From Pontibacterium granulatum (GTDB lineage: Bacteria > Pseudomonadota > Gammaproteobacteria > Pseudomonadales > Balneatricaceae), in NCBI RefSeq assembly GCF_029961155.1, contig NZ_JASBRH010000004.1:62001-126000 (forward strand): a stretch of DNA of 64,000 nucleotides, in the 5' to 3' direction. Of this stretch, positions 8,709 to 18,206 are shown one piece after another. The translations under genes and the position numbers were made by a program. Positions within the stretch are counted from its first letter, which is position 1. Every line of letters begins with the position of its first letter. The notes beneath the pieces were generated by a model. It did not search any database. It was not told where the DNA came from and worked only from the letters and a program-made list of their open reading frames with translations.

Positions 8709-9656
8709 CTACAACAGGCCTGTTTTGATCAGGTCGAAGGTTTCCAGAATCCGCGCCACATACTGGTCCTTCGGACGGAAACTGTTCCCCGAGCGCTCGA
8801 GAAAATCCTGCTCCATATGGTTCAGCATCTTCTGCAGGCGGTAGCGGTGCAAACCCAACGTGGCCTGTATCGGATCAGAGAGAATGCCAGAGAGCGCGGC
8901 AAAGGCTGCCAGCGTAGCCAGTACACCGGCTGATACGCTCAGTGTCAGGGCCAGGGTCGGTTCTGGAGGAAACATTTCGTAGTACAGCTCTCCCAGTGTT
9001 TCGCCAAAAACAAAGTCCTGCGCAGCCAGTTTTGTGCTGACAATTGAGGTAAGAATCAGCGCAATGCCGATCCCCCCCGGGGTGAACTTCTGGAAGGCAA
9101 AAGCCCCCAATACGGTGCAGGATAGCGTGTTGGTAATATCTGCCGACGCGGTACGTGTGACCCGGTATTGGGTCAGCGCTTCCTCGATTATCGGTTCGGC
9201 CAGCGCATGGAAACGTGCAGTGTCCAGTTCGGTATGTTCGTGCTGTTCATAGAGTTGCTGAAGCTCAGCCACAATACAGTATTGCAGCGAGCGCTCGGGG
9301 TTATTCTTATGCAGCAGATCAGTAAGTACTAACTGCGATATATGCGACTGCACCTGCGTTGTAAATCCGGTCGGGAAACGCTGCAGCAGAGCCACCAGCG
9401 GCTGCGTCCCGACAATCCGTCCAAGAACAAACCTCAGAATACTCACCAACGCATAGAGCGGTGCCCAAAACAGATTGACCGGGGCACGTAGCATATCCCA
9501 TCCCAAAGCCACGCGATTGGTCTGGATCGCCCCCGGATAGCGGAAATGACGGTCGATAAAGTCCGGTAGGGTTTCCCTGCAATGATCAAAGTAGCGGCGG
9601 GTACCACGTTCAATAGCGTGCTGAATTTCGGCTTCGGAAAAGCGTGTCTGTGTCAT
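8709..9656 (-). CDS. conserved-looking membrane protein of unknown function
   Basis: 315 residues with no family that can be named with confidence. The region around residues 55-85 is hydrophobic (LFWAPLYALVSILRFVLG), and two further hydrophobic stretches lie around 180-205 and 235-260 (LALTLSVSAGVLATLAAFAALSGIL), suggesting three or four membrane passes. The N-terminal and C-terminal parts are soluble and charged. No catalytic motif is seen. No clear Shine-Dalgarno precedes the ATG. It is a single-gene unit between two converging or neighbouring terminator hairpins. Confidence 0.7.
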   Translation of the reverse strand: MTQTRFSEAEIQHAIERGTRRYFDHCRETLPDFIDRHFRYPGAIQTNRVALGWDMLRAPVNLFWAPLYALVSILRFVLGRIVGTQPLVALLQRFPTGFTTQVQSHISQLVLTDLLHKNNPERSLQYCIVAELQQLYEQHEHTELDTARFHALAEPIIEEALTQYRVTRTASADITNTLSCTVLGAFAFQKFTPGGIGIALILTSIVSTKLAAQDFVFGETLGELYYEMFPPEPTLALTLSVSAGVLATLAAFAALSGILSDPIQATLGLHRYRLQKMLNHMEQDFLERSGNSFRPKDQYVARILETFDLIKTGLL

Positions 9657-9767
9657 GGGGTAAACGTTACAACGATCTAGCTGGGACCTGTATGACTCTG
9701 AAAGAGGGGTTTGTATCCCTTTTCATTCCCCAAATTACAACACGTGGGAAACCACTTTACGATGATT

Positions 9768-9813
9768 AATGCCGCCACCACATTCCAACAGGTGTAAATG
9801 TGGTGACGGCATT
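9768..9813. terminator. long inverted repeat, likely terminator of the hydrolase gene
   Basis: The arms 9768-9784 and 9797-9813 are 17 bases each and pair with a single mismatch (C.A) around a 12-base loop. It lies directly downstream (minus strand) of the isochorismatase-like gene ending at 9822. The T-rich flank (CTTTGTCTTT) is on the plus-strand side, so directionality is unclear. Confidence 0.5.
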
Positions 9814-9821
9814 CTTTGTCT

Positions 9822-10376
9822 TTATGCCAGCTCTGACAGCAATACGTCCGTATCGGCGATACGTGCGTAAGCAAATCCCAACGCTGCCATAAAGGCGGCA
9901 TGGACCTGTTGCGCCGGTACCCTAATGCCATTGGCTTCCTGGTCGCGGGACGCACAGGCGTCTTGCGCCACCGTCACTTCATACCCCAAATCAGCTGCTG
10001 CACGCACCCCGGCATCAATACACATATGACTCATTGCCCCCACGACCACCAATGTATCCACATTGAGTTCGTCCAATACGGCTTTCAGGTTGGTGTCGCG
10101 AAAACTGTTCGCAAAATGCTTCAGAACAACCGCTTCACCCGTGACGGGAGCTACCCGCTCTTCAATCTGCGCCCCCGCAGAGCCCGGTACAAAAAACGGT
10201 GCCTCCTCCGTCTCAAACTCGTGCCGTACGTGTACAACCGGCACGCCCTTTGCCCGGAATGCCGCCAGTAAGCGGGCTGCGTTCTCCACAGCCTCGTTAC
10301 TGCCGACCAAAGACCATTTACCGCCTTCAAAGTAATCATTCTGAAAATCGATCAAAAGTAGCGCTGTACTCGCCAT
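9822..10376 (-). CDS. isochorismatase-family cysteine hydrolase
   Basis: 184 residues with the isochorismatase fold. The catalytic Asp is in LLIDFQNDYF (Asp10), the catalytic Lys in VVLKHFANSF (about 86), and the nucleophilic Cys in GAMSHMCIDAGVRAAADLGY (about 118). This triad is shared by nicotinamidases, N-carbamoyl amidases and isochorismatases. The context does not select among them. GGGAG precedes the ATG by 7 bases. It is divergent from a GlxA-type regulator (10478), a common pairing, so that regulator probably controls it. Confidence 0.85.
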   Translation of the reverse strand: MASTALLLIDFQNDYFEGGKWSLVGSNEAVENAARLLAAFRAKGVPVVHVRHEFETEEAPFFVPGSAGAQIEERVAPVTGEAVVLKHFANSFRDTNLKAVLDELNVDTLVVVGAMSHMCIDAGVRAAADLGYEVTVAQDACASRDQEANGIRVPAQQVHAAFMAALGFAYARIADTDVLLSELA

Positions 10377-10477
10377 CTGTTTTCTCCCATGTGATTGATT
10401 AGCTGCGTTCTAGTATGCGCGGCACCGGCAACCTATACTGGAGTCAAATCAGGCATATTTAAGGCAAATTCAGACAA

Positions 10478-11419
10478 GTGACATCAACAGCACAAACAAC
10501 CAACATCACCATCGTTACGTACCCCGGCGCGATGCAGTCTGCGATTGAAGGGCTGAAGGAGCTGTTTCAGCTTGCCAACCGGTTAGCTGAGCATGAGTAC
10601 GGCACTCCGTTTTCTGTCACTGTTGTTGATCTCAATGATGTTTCAGGCACAGGTCACAACCAGCAGAGCCAGATCATCATTCTGCCACCGTGTATCGGTG
10701 GCGGTTTTTATACTTCCGCCAACACAACACTCAGTGCGTGGCTGCGGGCACAACACAAGCAGGGGGCGGTATTAAGCTCGGTCTGCGCCGGGGCCTTTCT
10801 GCTCGCCCAAACCGGTCTCTTAAACCAACGCCCCGCCACCACCCACTGGATGCTGGCCGAGACATTCAGACAACACTTCCCAAACGTGCAACTGGATGAC
10901 AGCAAGATCCTGATCAACGATGGTGACCTGATCACAGCGGGTGGATTGATGGCCTGGTTGGATCTGGGTTTGGAACTGGTGGCCCAGTTCAGCCATCCAG
11001 CCCTCATGCGCCAGCTGGGGAAACAGCTGGTGGTTGATACCGGGCCGCGCGAGCAACGCTACTACCGGCAGTTTGTGCCACGCCTGGACCACGGCGATCA
11101 GACGATCCGGGGCTGTCAGCACCATATGCAACGACACTACGCCGATTCTGTGCAGATCAGTGCGCTGGCAGAACAGTGTCACCTGACAGAGCGTACGTTC
11201 CTGCGCCGCTTTGTACGGGCAACCGGCCTTAAACCCAGTGAGTATCTGCAACAGCTGCGTATCGCCAAAGCCTGTGATGCCTTGGAATCCGGCCCGCAAC
11301 CGGTAGAGGTGATCGCCGCCAGTGTGGGATATGAAGATACCAGCGCCTTTCGCAAAACCTTTATCAAAATCACCGGACTGACACCGCGCGATTTTCGTAA
11401 TCGCTTCGGGCGGCAATAA
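10478..11419 (+). CDS. GlxA-family regulator (DJ-1/PfpI domain plus AraC HTH)
   Basis: 313 residues, read from a GTG start. The N-terminal 190 residues have the class I amidotransferase-like fold, with the nucleophile-elbow region VLSSVCAGAFLLAQTGLL. The C-terminus holds the AraC double HTH (ISALAEQCHLTERTFLRRF and VEVIAASVGYEDTSAFRKTFIKITG). Such proteins regulate amino acid or quaternary-amine catabolism genes. Divergent orientation with the hydrolase at 10376, across a 101-bp gap, suggests that gene as a target. Confidence 0.85.
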   Translation: MTSTAQTTNITIVTYPGAMQSAIEGLKELFQLANRLAEHEYGTPFSVTVVDLNDVSGTGHNQQSQIIILPPCIGGGFYTSANTTLSAWLRAQHKQGAVLSSVCAGAFLLAQTGLLNQRPATTHWMLAETFRQHFPNVQLDDSKILINDGDLITAGGLMAWLDLGLELVAQFSHPALMRQLGKQLVVDTGPREQRYYRQFVPRLDHGDQTIRGCQHHMQRHYADSVQISALAEQCHLTERTFLRRFVRATGLKPSEYLQQLRIAKACDALESGPQPVEVIAASVGYEDTSAFRKTFIKITGLTPRDFRNRFGRQ

Positions 11420-11463
11420 CACAATGTCTTTGCAGTTAATTTTCCTACGCTAAGCGCCTCGAC

Positions 11464-11493
11464 TAAAGGTTTAGTTCAAACGGCCGTTATAAT
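11464..11493 (+). promoter_or_regulatory. candidate promoter of the diguanylate cyclase gene (sigma-28-like or sigma-70)
   Basis: TAAAGGTT (11464-11471), 11 bases, then GCCGTTAT (11483-11490) matches the FliA consensus TAAAGTTT-N11-GCCGATAA at 13 of 16 positions with exact spacing. A perfect TATAAT at 11488-11493 also allows a sigma-70 reading, but its -35 position (AAAGGT) is poor. It lies about 55 bases before the GTG of the GGDEF gene. Confidence 0.35.
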
Positions 11494-11548
11494 TTGGTCA
11501 CTACACACTCCTGTCTGATTATCCTGAAAGCCAAGTGAAGGAAACACC

Positions 11549-13171
11549 GTGACTTCGGATCAAGAGAACTGGAAGCAAAAATACCGCGCCTTGAAGTCGG
11601 ACTTTCAGGCCCAGGAAAAACTGCGCGATAAACAGGACAAAGCACGCGAAGAACAGCTGCAGGTTAGCCTGCAGATCACCCGCCAACTCGCACTTTGCCT
11701 GCAAGGCCTCGATATCCAGCTGGATAAAAACCTGGATAACCTGTTCTCTGCACTGAATGAAGAGCAGACCAGCACACTGAAAAAAGTCAGCAAGCAGCTG
11801 GATAAAACCCTGCGCAACAACCTCAACCGTAAAAACAAAACCGCAGAAGAGATTCTGCTGGCGGTGCGCCGCTGGATCAGCGAGCTCAAGGCACTGACCA
11901 ACCACGAGCAGACCCTGAACTCACTAGAGGTTGCCCGAAACCTGAGTCAGGACGCAGTACACAACTATTACGATGTACCGTCGATCTTTGCCAATATCCT
12001 GCGCCTGCAGTCCGATATTCTGGACGACCTGCAAGAGATCAGCCTGCAGGCCAGTCCGTCGCAGATTCACGAAGACACCCAGCTGATTTTGCACCACATT
12101 GCCGGTGACCTGCTGGAACTGATCGACGGTTTGCACCTCTCAGGCGCAAACCGTCAGCACGCGGAAAAGCTGCTTCAGCAGCTGGAACAGGGCTTTACCC
12201 TCGACAACCTGCCCACGGTGATGCACAAAACCGTGCAACTGGTCAGCGAGTGCAGCCGCACGCTGAACGACGAATTTGAACATTACCTGCTGGATGTCAG
12301 CCGTCAGTTAGCGGATATGCAGGATGCGCTGATCCGCAGTCACCAAAGCCAGCAGCACTCCAGCACTACCCAGATGCAGCTTAACGACGAGATGCAGGCC
12401 GAAGTAAACAACATCAAGGCGGTGACCAAGCGTGCCGCCAGCCTGGGGCAGCTGAAGGAGATGGTGAGTTCTCAGGTCCATCGCATCCAGAGCGCCGTCG
12501 ATGGTATTCGGGAAGCAGAACAAAGCCGCTTGAGAGAGGCGGAACAGCGCCATAAGCGCCTCGCCGACCAGCTCAAAACCGTCGAAGCCGAAGCGCAACA
12601 AACCATGGCCCGGGTGGAAGAGGAACGTTTACGCTCCCGGATTGATCCGCTCACCAAGCTGCCCAACCGCTTTGGCTACAGCGAACGCCTGGAGCAGGAA
12701 CTGGAGAAACTGCACAAGTACGAGCGCCCGCTAGCCTTAGCCGTGTGCGATATCGACCATTTCAAACAGGTTAACGACACCTATGGCCACCTGGCCGGCG
12801 ACAAGGCCCTGCGCTTGATGGCATCGGTCTTTATGGATAGCCTGCGTAATAGCGATTTCGTGGCCAGGTACGGCGGCGAGGAATTTGTTATCCTGATGCC
12901 GTCCACTCCCGGCGAAGAAGCCGCCCGTGTGCTGGATAAGCTGCGTTCGGCGATCGCGGCGAGCCCGTTTAATTTCAAAAGTGTTCCGGTACCGATCACA
13001 GTCTCGATGGGGGTGATCGAAGTGCGCCGGAATGAGTCGGCCGAGGAGCTGTTCTCCCGCGCAGACAACCTGCTGTATCAAGCAAAGAAACAAGGTCGTA
13101 ACCGTTTGTGTGCAGACTTCAGACAGGATGAAGCACAAAGCACCAACCTGGAAAATAGTCTCTCTGACTAG
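11549..13171 (+). CDS. diguanylate cyclase with long coiled-coil N-terminus
   Basis: 540 residues from a GTG start with GAAGGAAA upstream. There is no membrane segment or signal. The first 380 residues are Leu/Gln/Glu-rich and predicted coiled coil (heptads around 1-100 and 270-380). A C-terminal GGDEF domain (about 385-530) carries the active-site motif GGEEF and the product-inhibition I-site RNSD five residues before it, and the metal/GTP motifs DIDHFKQVNDTYGHLAGD. It should therefore make c-di-GMP and be feedback-inhibited, with the helical part acting as a dimerisation or scaffold region. It is followed 135 bp later by a GGDEF-EAL gene. Confidence 0.9.
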   Translation: MTSDQENWKQKYRALKSDFQAQEKLRDKQDKAREEQLQVSLQITRQLALCLQGLDIQLDKNLDNLFSALNEEQTSTLKKVSKQLDKTLRNNLNRKNKTAEEILLAVRRWISELKALTNHEQTLNSLEVARNLSQDAVHNYYDVPSIFANILRLQSDILDDLQEISLQASPSQIHEDTQLILHHIAGDLLELIDGLHLSGANRQHAEKLLQQLEQGFTLDNLPTVMHKTVQLVSECSRTLNDEFEHYLLDVSRQLADMQDALIRSHQSQQHSSTTQMQLNDEMQAEVNNIKAVTKRAASLGQLKEMVSSQVHRIQSAVDGIREAEQSRLREAEQRHKRLADQLKTVEAEAQQTMARVEEERLRSRIDPLTKLPNRFGYSERLEQELEKLHKYERPLALAVCDIDHFKQVNDTYGHLAGDKALRLMASVFMDSLRNSDFVARYGGEEFVILMPSTPGEEAARVLDKLRSAIAASPFNFKSVPVPITVSMGVIEVRRNESAEELFSRADNLLYQAKKQGRNRLCADFRQDEAQSTNLENSLSD

Positions 13172-13306
13172 ACGTTAACCCTTACCCAGGGTGACTGACG
13201 TCAAGGAAGCCGGGCAATACCCTTGCACTGGCTCAAATGTGACATTAATAGTAACCACTTATTGAATGATCATTTCAACAAGGAACAAAAGCGAGGAGTT
13301 GTGCAA

Positions 13307-16300
13307 TTGTTGTCCGTCGTAAAGCGCATTGCTTCCTCATTGTTAAATGTACTGCTTTGCCTTCTGCCTGCCTTTGCGCTCGCAAACACACCTGCAGCCA
13401 TCCCGTTCACACCGGAAGAGCAACGCTTTATTCAGAACCATCCCGAAATTATCGTGGGTGGCGAGATGGACTGGCCACCGTTCGATTATGTCGAAAACGG
13501 CAAACACAACGGGATGGTCACTGACTACCTGAAGCTGATTGAGCAACGCACCGGCATCAAGTTTAACGTGGTTACCGGCCACACCTGGGCCGAACTAAAA
13601 GCGATGCTGGAGAACAAGCAGCTGGATATTTTGCCGATCCTGTCCTGGTCCAGGGACCGTGCCCGCAAATTTCACTTCACCCGATCTTATCTGCAGCTGC
13701 GCAGTTTTGCCTTTACCCGCAGCGACGTCCGCACCATCAAGAAGATCGAGGATCTATACGGTAAAACCGTGGCCATCCCCGCCGGTTACTCGATGATCAA
13801 GAAGCTGGGCAGAAAGCACCCGCAAATCCGCATCAAAGAGGTCTCAGACTTTGGTGAAGCCGTGGATGCGGTCATCACCAACCGTGCCGATGCGGTCATC
13901 AGTACAGCCCCCCTGATCAACTACTACCTGCTGAAGAACTCGCTATCAGGGTTATCAGCTGCTTTTCCAATGAAGATAGCCATTAACGACATGCATATGG
14001 CTACCCGCAAGGATATGCCGATCTTGCGTGATATCCTGCAGAAAGCCCTCGACAGCATTGAAGAACCTGCTCGCAATGCCATCGTCGCCAATTGGGCCGG
14101 GATGGATAGCCTGGCGGCCTTACAGGACACCTCGCTTGAATTCAGCGAACAGGAAAAAGCATACCTAAAAGAGAAACAACGGATACAGGTTTGCATCGAC
14201 CCCAACTGGATGCCGTACGAGGGGCTGGTAGACGGCAAGCACAGCGGGATGTCGGCTGATTATCTGGCCTACTTCTCCGACAAGCTTGGTATGCGCTTCA
14301 GTCTGGTGCCAACCCGCTCCTGGAAGGAGTCCCTGCAATTTGCCGAGGCCCGCCGTTGTGACATCCTACCGATGATCAGCGACCGCCAGGAACGCCGCAG
14401 CTACCTCAGTTTTACCGCTGCCTATGTGGAACCGGTATTAGCCCTGGCCACCAAGGAAAGCGCCTGGTTTTACTCCGACTTCACCGAAATCAGCGGACAG
14501 CGCGTGGGGATCGTTAAGGGATACTCACCCGGAGAGCTGATTCGCCAAAACTATCCTGAGATCGAACTGGTTGAAGTCGACAACATTCAGCAGGGCCTGG
14601 AGATGGTGCATCAGGGCAAACTGCTGGGCCTGCTGGATAGCCTTCACAACCTCAGCTACCACATCCAACGTTACTATTACGGCGAACTGAAGATCAGCGG
14701 GAAGTTCGAATACAACTGGAACGTTTCGCTGGGTGTACGCAACGACGAACCGCTACTGGCATCGATATTTAAAAAGTTGATCGCCCACACCCCGGCGTCC
14801 GTGCACCAGCAGATCAGCAACAACTGGATCGCTGTACGCTACGAAGAGGCGGTAAGCTACGACCTGCTATGGAAAGCCTTATTCGCCTTTGCGCTCATAC
14901 TTATGCTACTGGCCCTGCGTTTTCGCCAGATGGTACGCCATCGCAACGAGATCAGCCAAAAGAACAATGAGCTGGCACAGATCAACCTGCAACTGGAGAA
15001 GCAGACCGAAGCCGCCCGCCATATGGCGTTTCACGATCTGTTAACCGGGCTGCCCAACCGCTCTCAGTTGCTGGAAAACTTGGAACACGCCATCCAGCTG
15101 GCACAGAGCCAGGAAACCAAGCTGGCCCTGTTGTTCCTGGATCTGGATCGCTTTAAATACATCAACGACTCCCTCGGACACCATATCGGTGATGAGCTGC
15201 TGAAGGAAGTTGCCCTGCGGGTGAAATCCCGACTGCGCAGTTCCGATACGTTGGTACGCCTGGGTGGCGACGAGTTTGTCATCCTCCTGGAATCCCTGGA
15301 AGACAACAATACTCCCGCCAAGGTCGCCCAGAACATCATCGATACTCTGCAGGAACCGATGGATGTCGCAGGTTTCCACCTGAATATCAGCGCCAGTATC
15401 GGTGTTGCCTTCTATCCGGACGATGCAGAGAACATCCACAGTCTGATCAAAAACGCCGACAACGCGATGTATCAGGCCAAAGAGCTGGGCCGTAACCGCT
15501 TCCGCTACTACACCCGCGCGCTCTCTGAAGAGACAGAGAAACGCCTGAAAACCGAATCCGCCCTGCGTGAAGCATTACAGCGGGAGCAGTTCCACCTGGT
15601 ATTCCAGCCCATTATCAACCTGCGTACCAAGGAAGTAAGCCACGCCGAAGCCCTGATCCGCTGGCAACATCCGGAACTTGGCTTTGTATCACCGGAATAC
15701 TTTATCCCGATCGCCGAGGAGAATGGCCTGATCAACGAGATTGGTATCTGGGTGGTTCGTCAGGCGTGCAAGGCGTACAAACACTGGCAGGCCCAGGGCC
15801 TTATCCTGAAATCGGTGGCGATCAACATTTCCAGCGTCCAGTTTAAGAAAGGCAACCTGACCCGCAGGATCCAATCCATTCTGGCCGAAGAGGGCCTGGA
15901 TGCCCGTTCGATCGAGATTGAGATCACCGAACGCTACTTGATGGATCAGACCGAACACAGCATCAAACACCTGGACGCTCTCAAGCATGCCGGGCACCTG
16001 ATCTCGGTGGACGATTTTGGGGTGGGGTACTCTTCCATGAGTTACATGAAGCGACTGCCGCTGGACATCATCAAGATCGACCGCTCCTTTGTGAATGATA
16101 TTGCTGAGGATGAGAACGACCGCCAGATCTGCCAGGCGATCATCAGTCTCTCCCACAACCTGGGTTACCGAGTCATTGCTGAAGGTGTAGAGAATGAAGC
16201 ACAGCTGGCGTTCCTGTTGAACAGCGACTGTGACTTTGCCCAGGGCTACTTCTTCAGCAAACCGGTCAGTGAAGACGCGTTTATTGACGTGACCACTGAA

Positions 16301-16357
16301 CTGAACGAACGCCTGCGCTTTCAGTCGCAGCAAGCACAGCCCCTGGAGCTGAACTAA
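13307..16357 (+). CDS. two SBP_bac_3 sensor domains, GGDEF and EAL (bifunctional c-di-GMP enzyme)
   Basis: No ATG fits. The frame is open upstream to a TTG at 13223, but AGGAG (13294-13298) lies 8 bases before a TTG at 13307 and only 2 before a GTG at 13301, so 13307 is favoured. It puts a signal peptide (VKRIASSLLNVLLCLLPAFALA) at the N-terminus. Two tandem periplasmic binding domains follow (about residues 45-270 and 290-515), then one membrane helix (YDLLWKALFAFALILMLLAL), a coiled linker, GGDEF (GGDEFVILLES, I-site RSSD) and EAL (EALIRW, DDFGVGYSS, KIDRSF, EGVE). Both enzyme motifs are intact. Binding of an amino acid-like ligand outside would set c-di-GMP inside. Confidence 0.9.
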   Translation: MLSVVKRIASSLLNVLLCLLPAFALANTPAAIPFTPEEQRFIQNHPEIIVGGEMDWPPFDYVENGKHNGMVTDYLKLIEQRTGIKFNVVTGHTWAELKAMLENKQLDILPILSWSRDRARKFHFTRSYLQLRSFAFTRSDVRTIKKIEDLYGKTVAIPAGYSMIKKLGRKHPQIRIKEVSDFGEAVDAVITNRADAVISTAPLINYYLLKNSLSGLSAAFPMKIAINDMHMATRKDMPILRDILQKALDSIEEPARNAIVANWAGMDSLAALQDTSLEFSEQEKAYLKEKQRIQVCIDPNWMPYEGLVDGKHSGMSADYLAYFSDKLGMRFSLVPTRSWKESLQFAEARRCDILPMISDRQERRSYLSFTAAYVEPVLALATKESAWFYSDFTEISGQRVGIVKGYSPGELIRQNYPEIELVEVDNIQQGLEMVHQGKLLGLLDSLHNLSYHIQRYYYGELKISGKFEYNWNVSLGVRNDEPLLASIFKKLIAHTPASVHQQISNNWIAVRYEEAVSYDLLWKALFAFALILMLLALRFRQMVRHRNEISQKNNELAQINLQLEKQTEAARHMAFHDLLTGLPNRSQLLENLEHAIQLAQSQETKLALLFLDLDRFKYINDSLGHHIGDELLKEVALRVKSRLRSSDTLVRLGGDEFVILLESLEDNNTPAKVAQNIIDTLQEPMDVAGFHLNISASIGVAFYPDDAENIHSLIKNADNAMYQAKELGRNRFRYYTRALSEETEKRLKTESALREALQREQFHLVFQPIINLRTKEVSHAEALIRWQHPELGFVSPEYFIPIAEENGLINEIGIWVVRQACKAYKHWQAQGLILKSVAINISSVQFKKGNLTRRIQSILAEEGLDARSIEIEITERYLMDQTEHSIKHLDALKHAGHLISVDDFGVGYSSMSYMKRLPLDIIKIDRSFVNDIAEDENDRQICQAIISLSHNLGYRVIAEGVENEAQLAFLLNSDCDFAQGYFFSKPVSEDAFIDVTTELNERLRFQSQQAQPLELN

Positions 16358-16688
16358 CTCACTGCTTCAGCTTGCTAAACAGGCATAAAAAAGTTCATCG
16401 TTGATTACCGGGGAAAGCTACCTTTCTCCTCGTTCACGAGCTCTGCGTGAGAATGCGTACAGTTTTTGTTATTGGCTATACCTGATAGGAATTTGTAGGG
16501 CAGCGTCGTCGTCATCGTAGGTGATCACGCTGCCGGCAGCTTAAAGAGGGTGTTGTAAAATGTAACGAGCGTAGCTGAGACAAGGCAAAAAGCTGCGAAA
16601 ACGCACTTTAGGACGGGATAGACTGTAGGGCAGCTTTCAAGCTGCCCTACAGGATCCAGTGTGAACCACCTCACCAAACTCCAAGCAT
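16358..16688. other. intergenic stretch holding a MITE-like element
   Basis: About 330 bases without a gene. The first 130 bases show nothing clear. The rest is the repeat-like element described at 16494-16651 and a terminator at its right end. Confidence 0.5.
16494..16651. repeat. 158-bp element with terminal inverted repeats (MITE/REP-like)
   Basis: The segment starts TGTAGGGCAGC (16494-16504) and ends GCTGCCCTACA (16641-16651), perfect 11-base terminal inverted repeats. Its right end is itself a palindrome with 13-base arms (16624-16636 and 16639-16651). Its left end has another hairpin (GGCAGCGT 16499-16506 and ACGCTGCC 16527-16534). There is no ORF. The layout fits a non-autonomous mobile repeat or REP-type element. 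Copy number cannot be seen here. Confidence 0.45.
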
Positions 16689-16717
16689 AAAAAAACCGCC
16701 CGAAGGCGGTTTTTTTA
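16689..16717. terminator. bidirectional terminator between the GGDEF-EAL gene and livF
   Basis: ACCGCC and GGCGGT pair around CGAA, flanked by seven As on the left and seven Ts on the right, so it works in both directions. It lies 19 bases past the livF stop on the minus strand. Confidence 0.9.
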
Positions 16718-16735
16718 TGCAGCAAACCGAGGGAA

Positions 16736-17437
16736 TTACCCCCCCAGGTACGCTTTCTGCACGTCTTCGTTGGTCAGCAGGTCCTGGCCGGAACCTTCCA
16801 GCACTACGTGACCATGCTCCAGTACGTAACCACGGTCTGCGATACGCAGCGCCTGGTTAGCGTTCTGCTCTACCAGGAAGATCGTCACACCTTCATCGCG
16901 CAGCTTCTGGATGATCTCGAAGATCTGCTGAATGATGATTGGCGCCAGACCCAAGGATGGTTCGTCCAGTAGAATCATGCGCGGACGGGACATCATCGCA
17001 CGCCCGATCGCCAGCATCTGCTGCTCACCACCGGACATGGTGCCGGCACGCTGGGAGAAACGTTCACGCAGGCGCGGGAACAGTTCCAACACATGCTCCA
17101 TGGTTTCGGCGGCTTCCGCTTTGGTACGGAAGTACCCACCCATGGCGAGGTTTTCCTCTACGGTCATACCACTGAAGACACGACGGCCTTCCGGTACGAT
17201 CGCCAGACCTTTCTGCATGATGCTGGCTGTCTGCAGATTACTGATCTCTTCGCCGTCGAACTGCACGGAACCGGTAGTCGCCTGCGGATCACCACAGATG
17301 GTCATCATCAGGGTGGTTTTACCCGCACCGTTAGCGCCGATCAGGGTGACGATTTCACCCTGCTTCACTTCGATGGAAACGTCGTGCAGCGCCTGAATCG
17401 GCCCATAGTGGGTATTCACATTTTCAATGCGCAGCAT
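16736..17437 (-). CDS. livF: branched-chain amino acid ABC transporter ATP-binding protein LivF
   Basis: 233 residues, the normal LivF size. Walker A is GANGAGKTT, the signature motif is MSGGEQQMLAIGRAMM (SGGEQ), and Walker B is MILLDEPSLGL. The N-terminus (MLRIENVNTHYGPIQALHDVS) and the Q-loop region are typical. It couples ATP hydrolysis to Leu/Ile/Val uptake with LivG as partner and LivH/LivM as the membrane channel. It is last in the operon: its ATG follows the livG stop after one base, and a strong terminator stands just beyond. Confidence 0.95.
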   Translation of the reverse strand: MLRIENVNTHYGPIQALHDVSIEVKQGEIVTLIGANGAGKTTLMMTICGDPQATTGSVQFDGEEISNLQTASIMQKGLAIVPEGRRVFSGMTVEENLAMGGYFRTKAEAAETMEHVLELFPRLRERFSQRAGTMSGGEQQMLAIGRAMMSRPRMILLDEPSLGLAPIIIQQIFEIIQKLRDEGVTIFLVEQNANQALRIADRGYVLEHGHVVLEGSGQDLLTNEDVQKAYLGG

Positions 17438-17438
17438 C

Positions 17439-18206
17439 TTATTCCTCCCCGAGATACGCTTTGATTACGTCCGGATTGTTCTTCACTTCATCCGGCGTAC
17501 CGTTAGCCAGTGGTGCGCCCTGCGCGATCACGTAGATGTGGTCGGAGATACCCATAACCAGCTTCATATCGTGTTCGATCAGCAGCACGGAGATCTCGTG
17601 CTCGTCACGCAGACGTACGATCAGCTCATCCAGCTCTTTGGTCTCGTTTGGATTCAGACCTGCCGCCGGTTCGTCCAGCAATAGAAGCTGCGGTTGCGTC
17701 ACCATGCAGCGCGCTATTTCCAGGCGACGCTGCTGACCGTAAGCCAGGTTCCCGGCTTCGCGGTTCGCGTATTGCAACAGATCCATCTCTTTCAGCCAGT
17801 AGGCCGCACGGTCCATCGCTTCCTGCTCCAAACGGCGGTAGGAGGACGTTTTCAGCAGACCGGAGATAAGATCGGTTTTCAGGTGACGGTGTTGTGCCAC
17901 CAGCATGTTTTCAATCACGGTCATTTTGGAGAACAGACGCACGTGCTGGAAGGTACGCACCAGCCCTTTGCGGGAGATCTGGTAGTCCTTCATGCCGGCA
18001 ACCTGTTCACCGCTGAACACTACACTGCCGTCGGATGGAATATAGAATCCGGACAGGCAGTTGAAGACCGTGGTTTTACCGGCACCGTTTGGTCCGATAA
18101 TGGATACAACCTGGCGGTGTTTCACCGCCAGATCAACGTGATCGACTGCGACCAGACCACCGAAGCGCATGGTCAGGCCGTTCACATCCAGCAATAACTG
18201 ACTCAT
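17439..18206 (-). CDS. livG: branched-chain amino acid ABC transporter ATP-binding protein LivG
   Basis: 255 residues. Walker A is GPNGAGKTT, the signature [16 protein letters not shown] has the LivG-type YGQQR in place of SGGQQ, and Walker B is [13 protein letters not shown]. It is the second ATPase of the high-affinity Leu/Ile/Val importer. Its ATG overlaps the livM stop by 4 bases (ATGA), showing translational coupling. Confidence 0.95.
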   Translation of the reverse strand: MSQLLLDVNGLTMRFGGLVAVDHVDLAVKHRQVVSIIGPNGAGKTTVFNCLSGFYIPSDGSVVFSGEQVAGMKDYQISRKGLVRTFQHVRLFSKMTVIENMLVAQHRHLKTDLISGLLKTSSYRRLEQEAMDRAAYWLKEMDLLQYANREAGNLAYGQQRRLEIARCMVTQPQLLLLDEPAAGLNPNETKELDELIVRLRDEHEISVLLIEHDMKLVMGISDHIYVIAQGAPLANGTPDEVKNNPDVIKAYLGEE

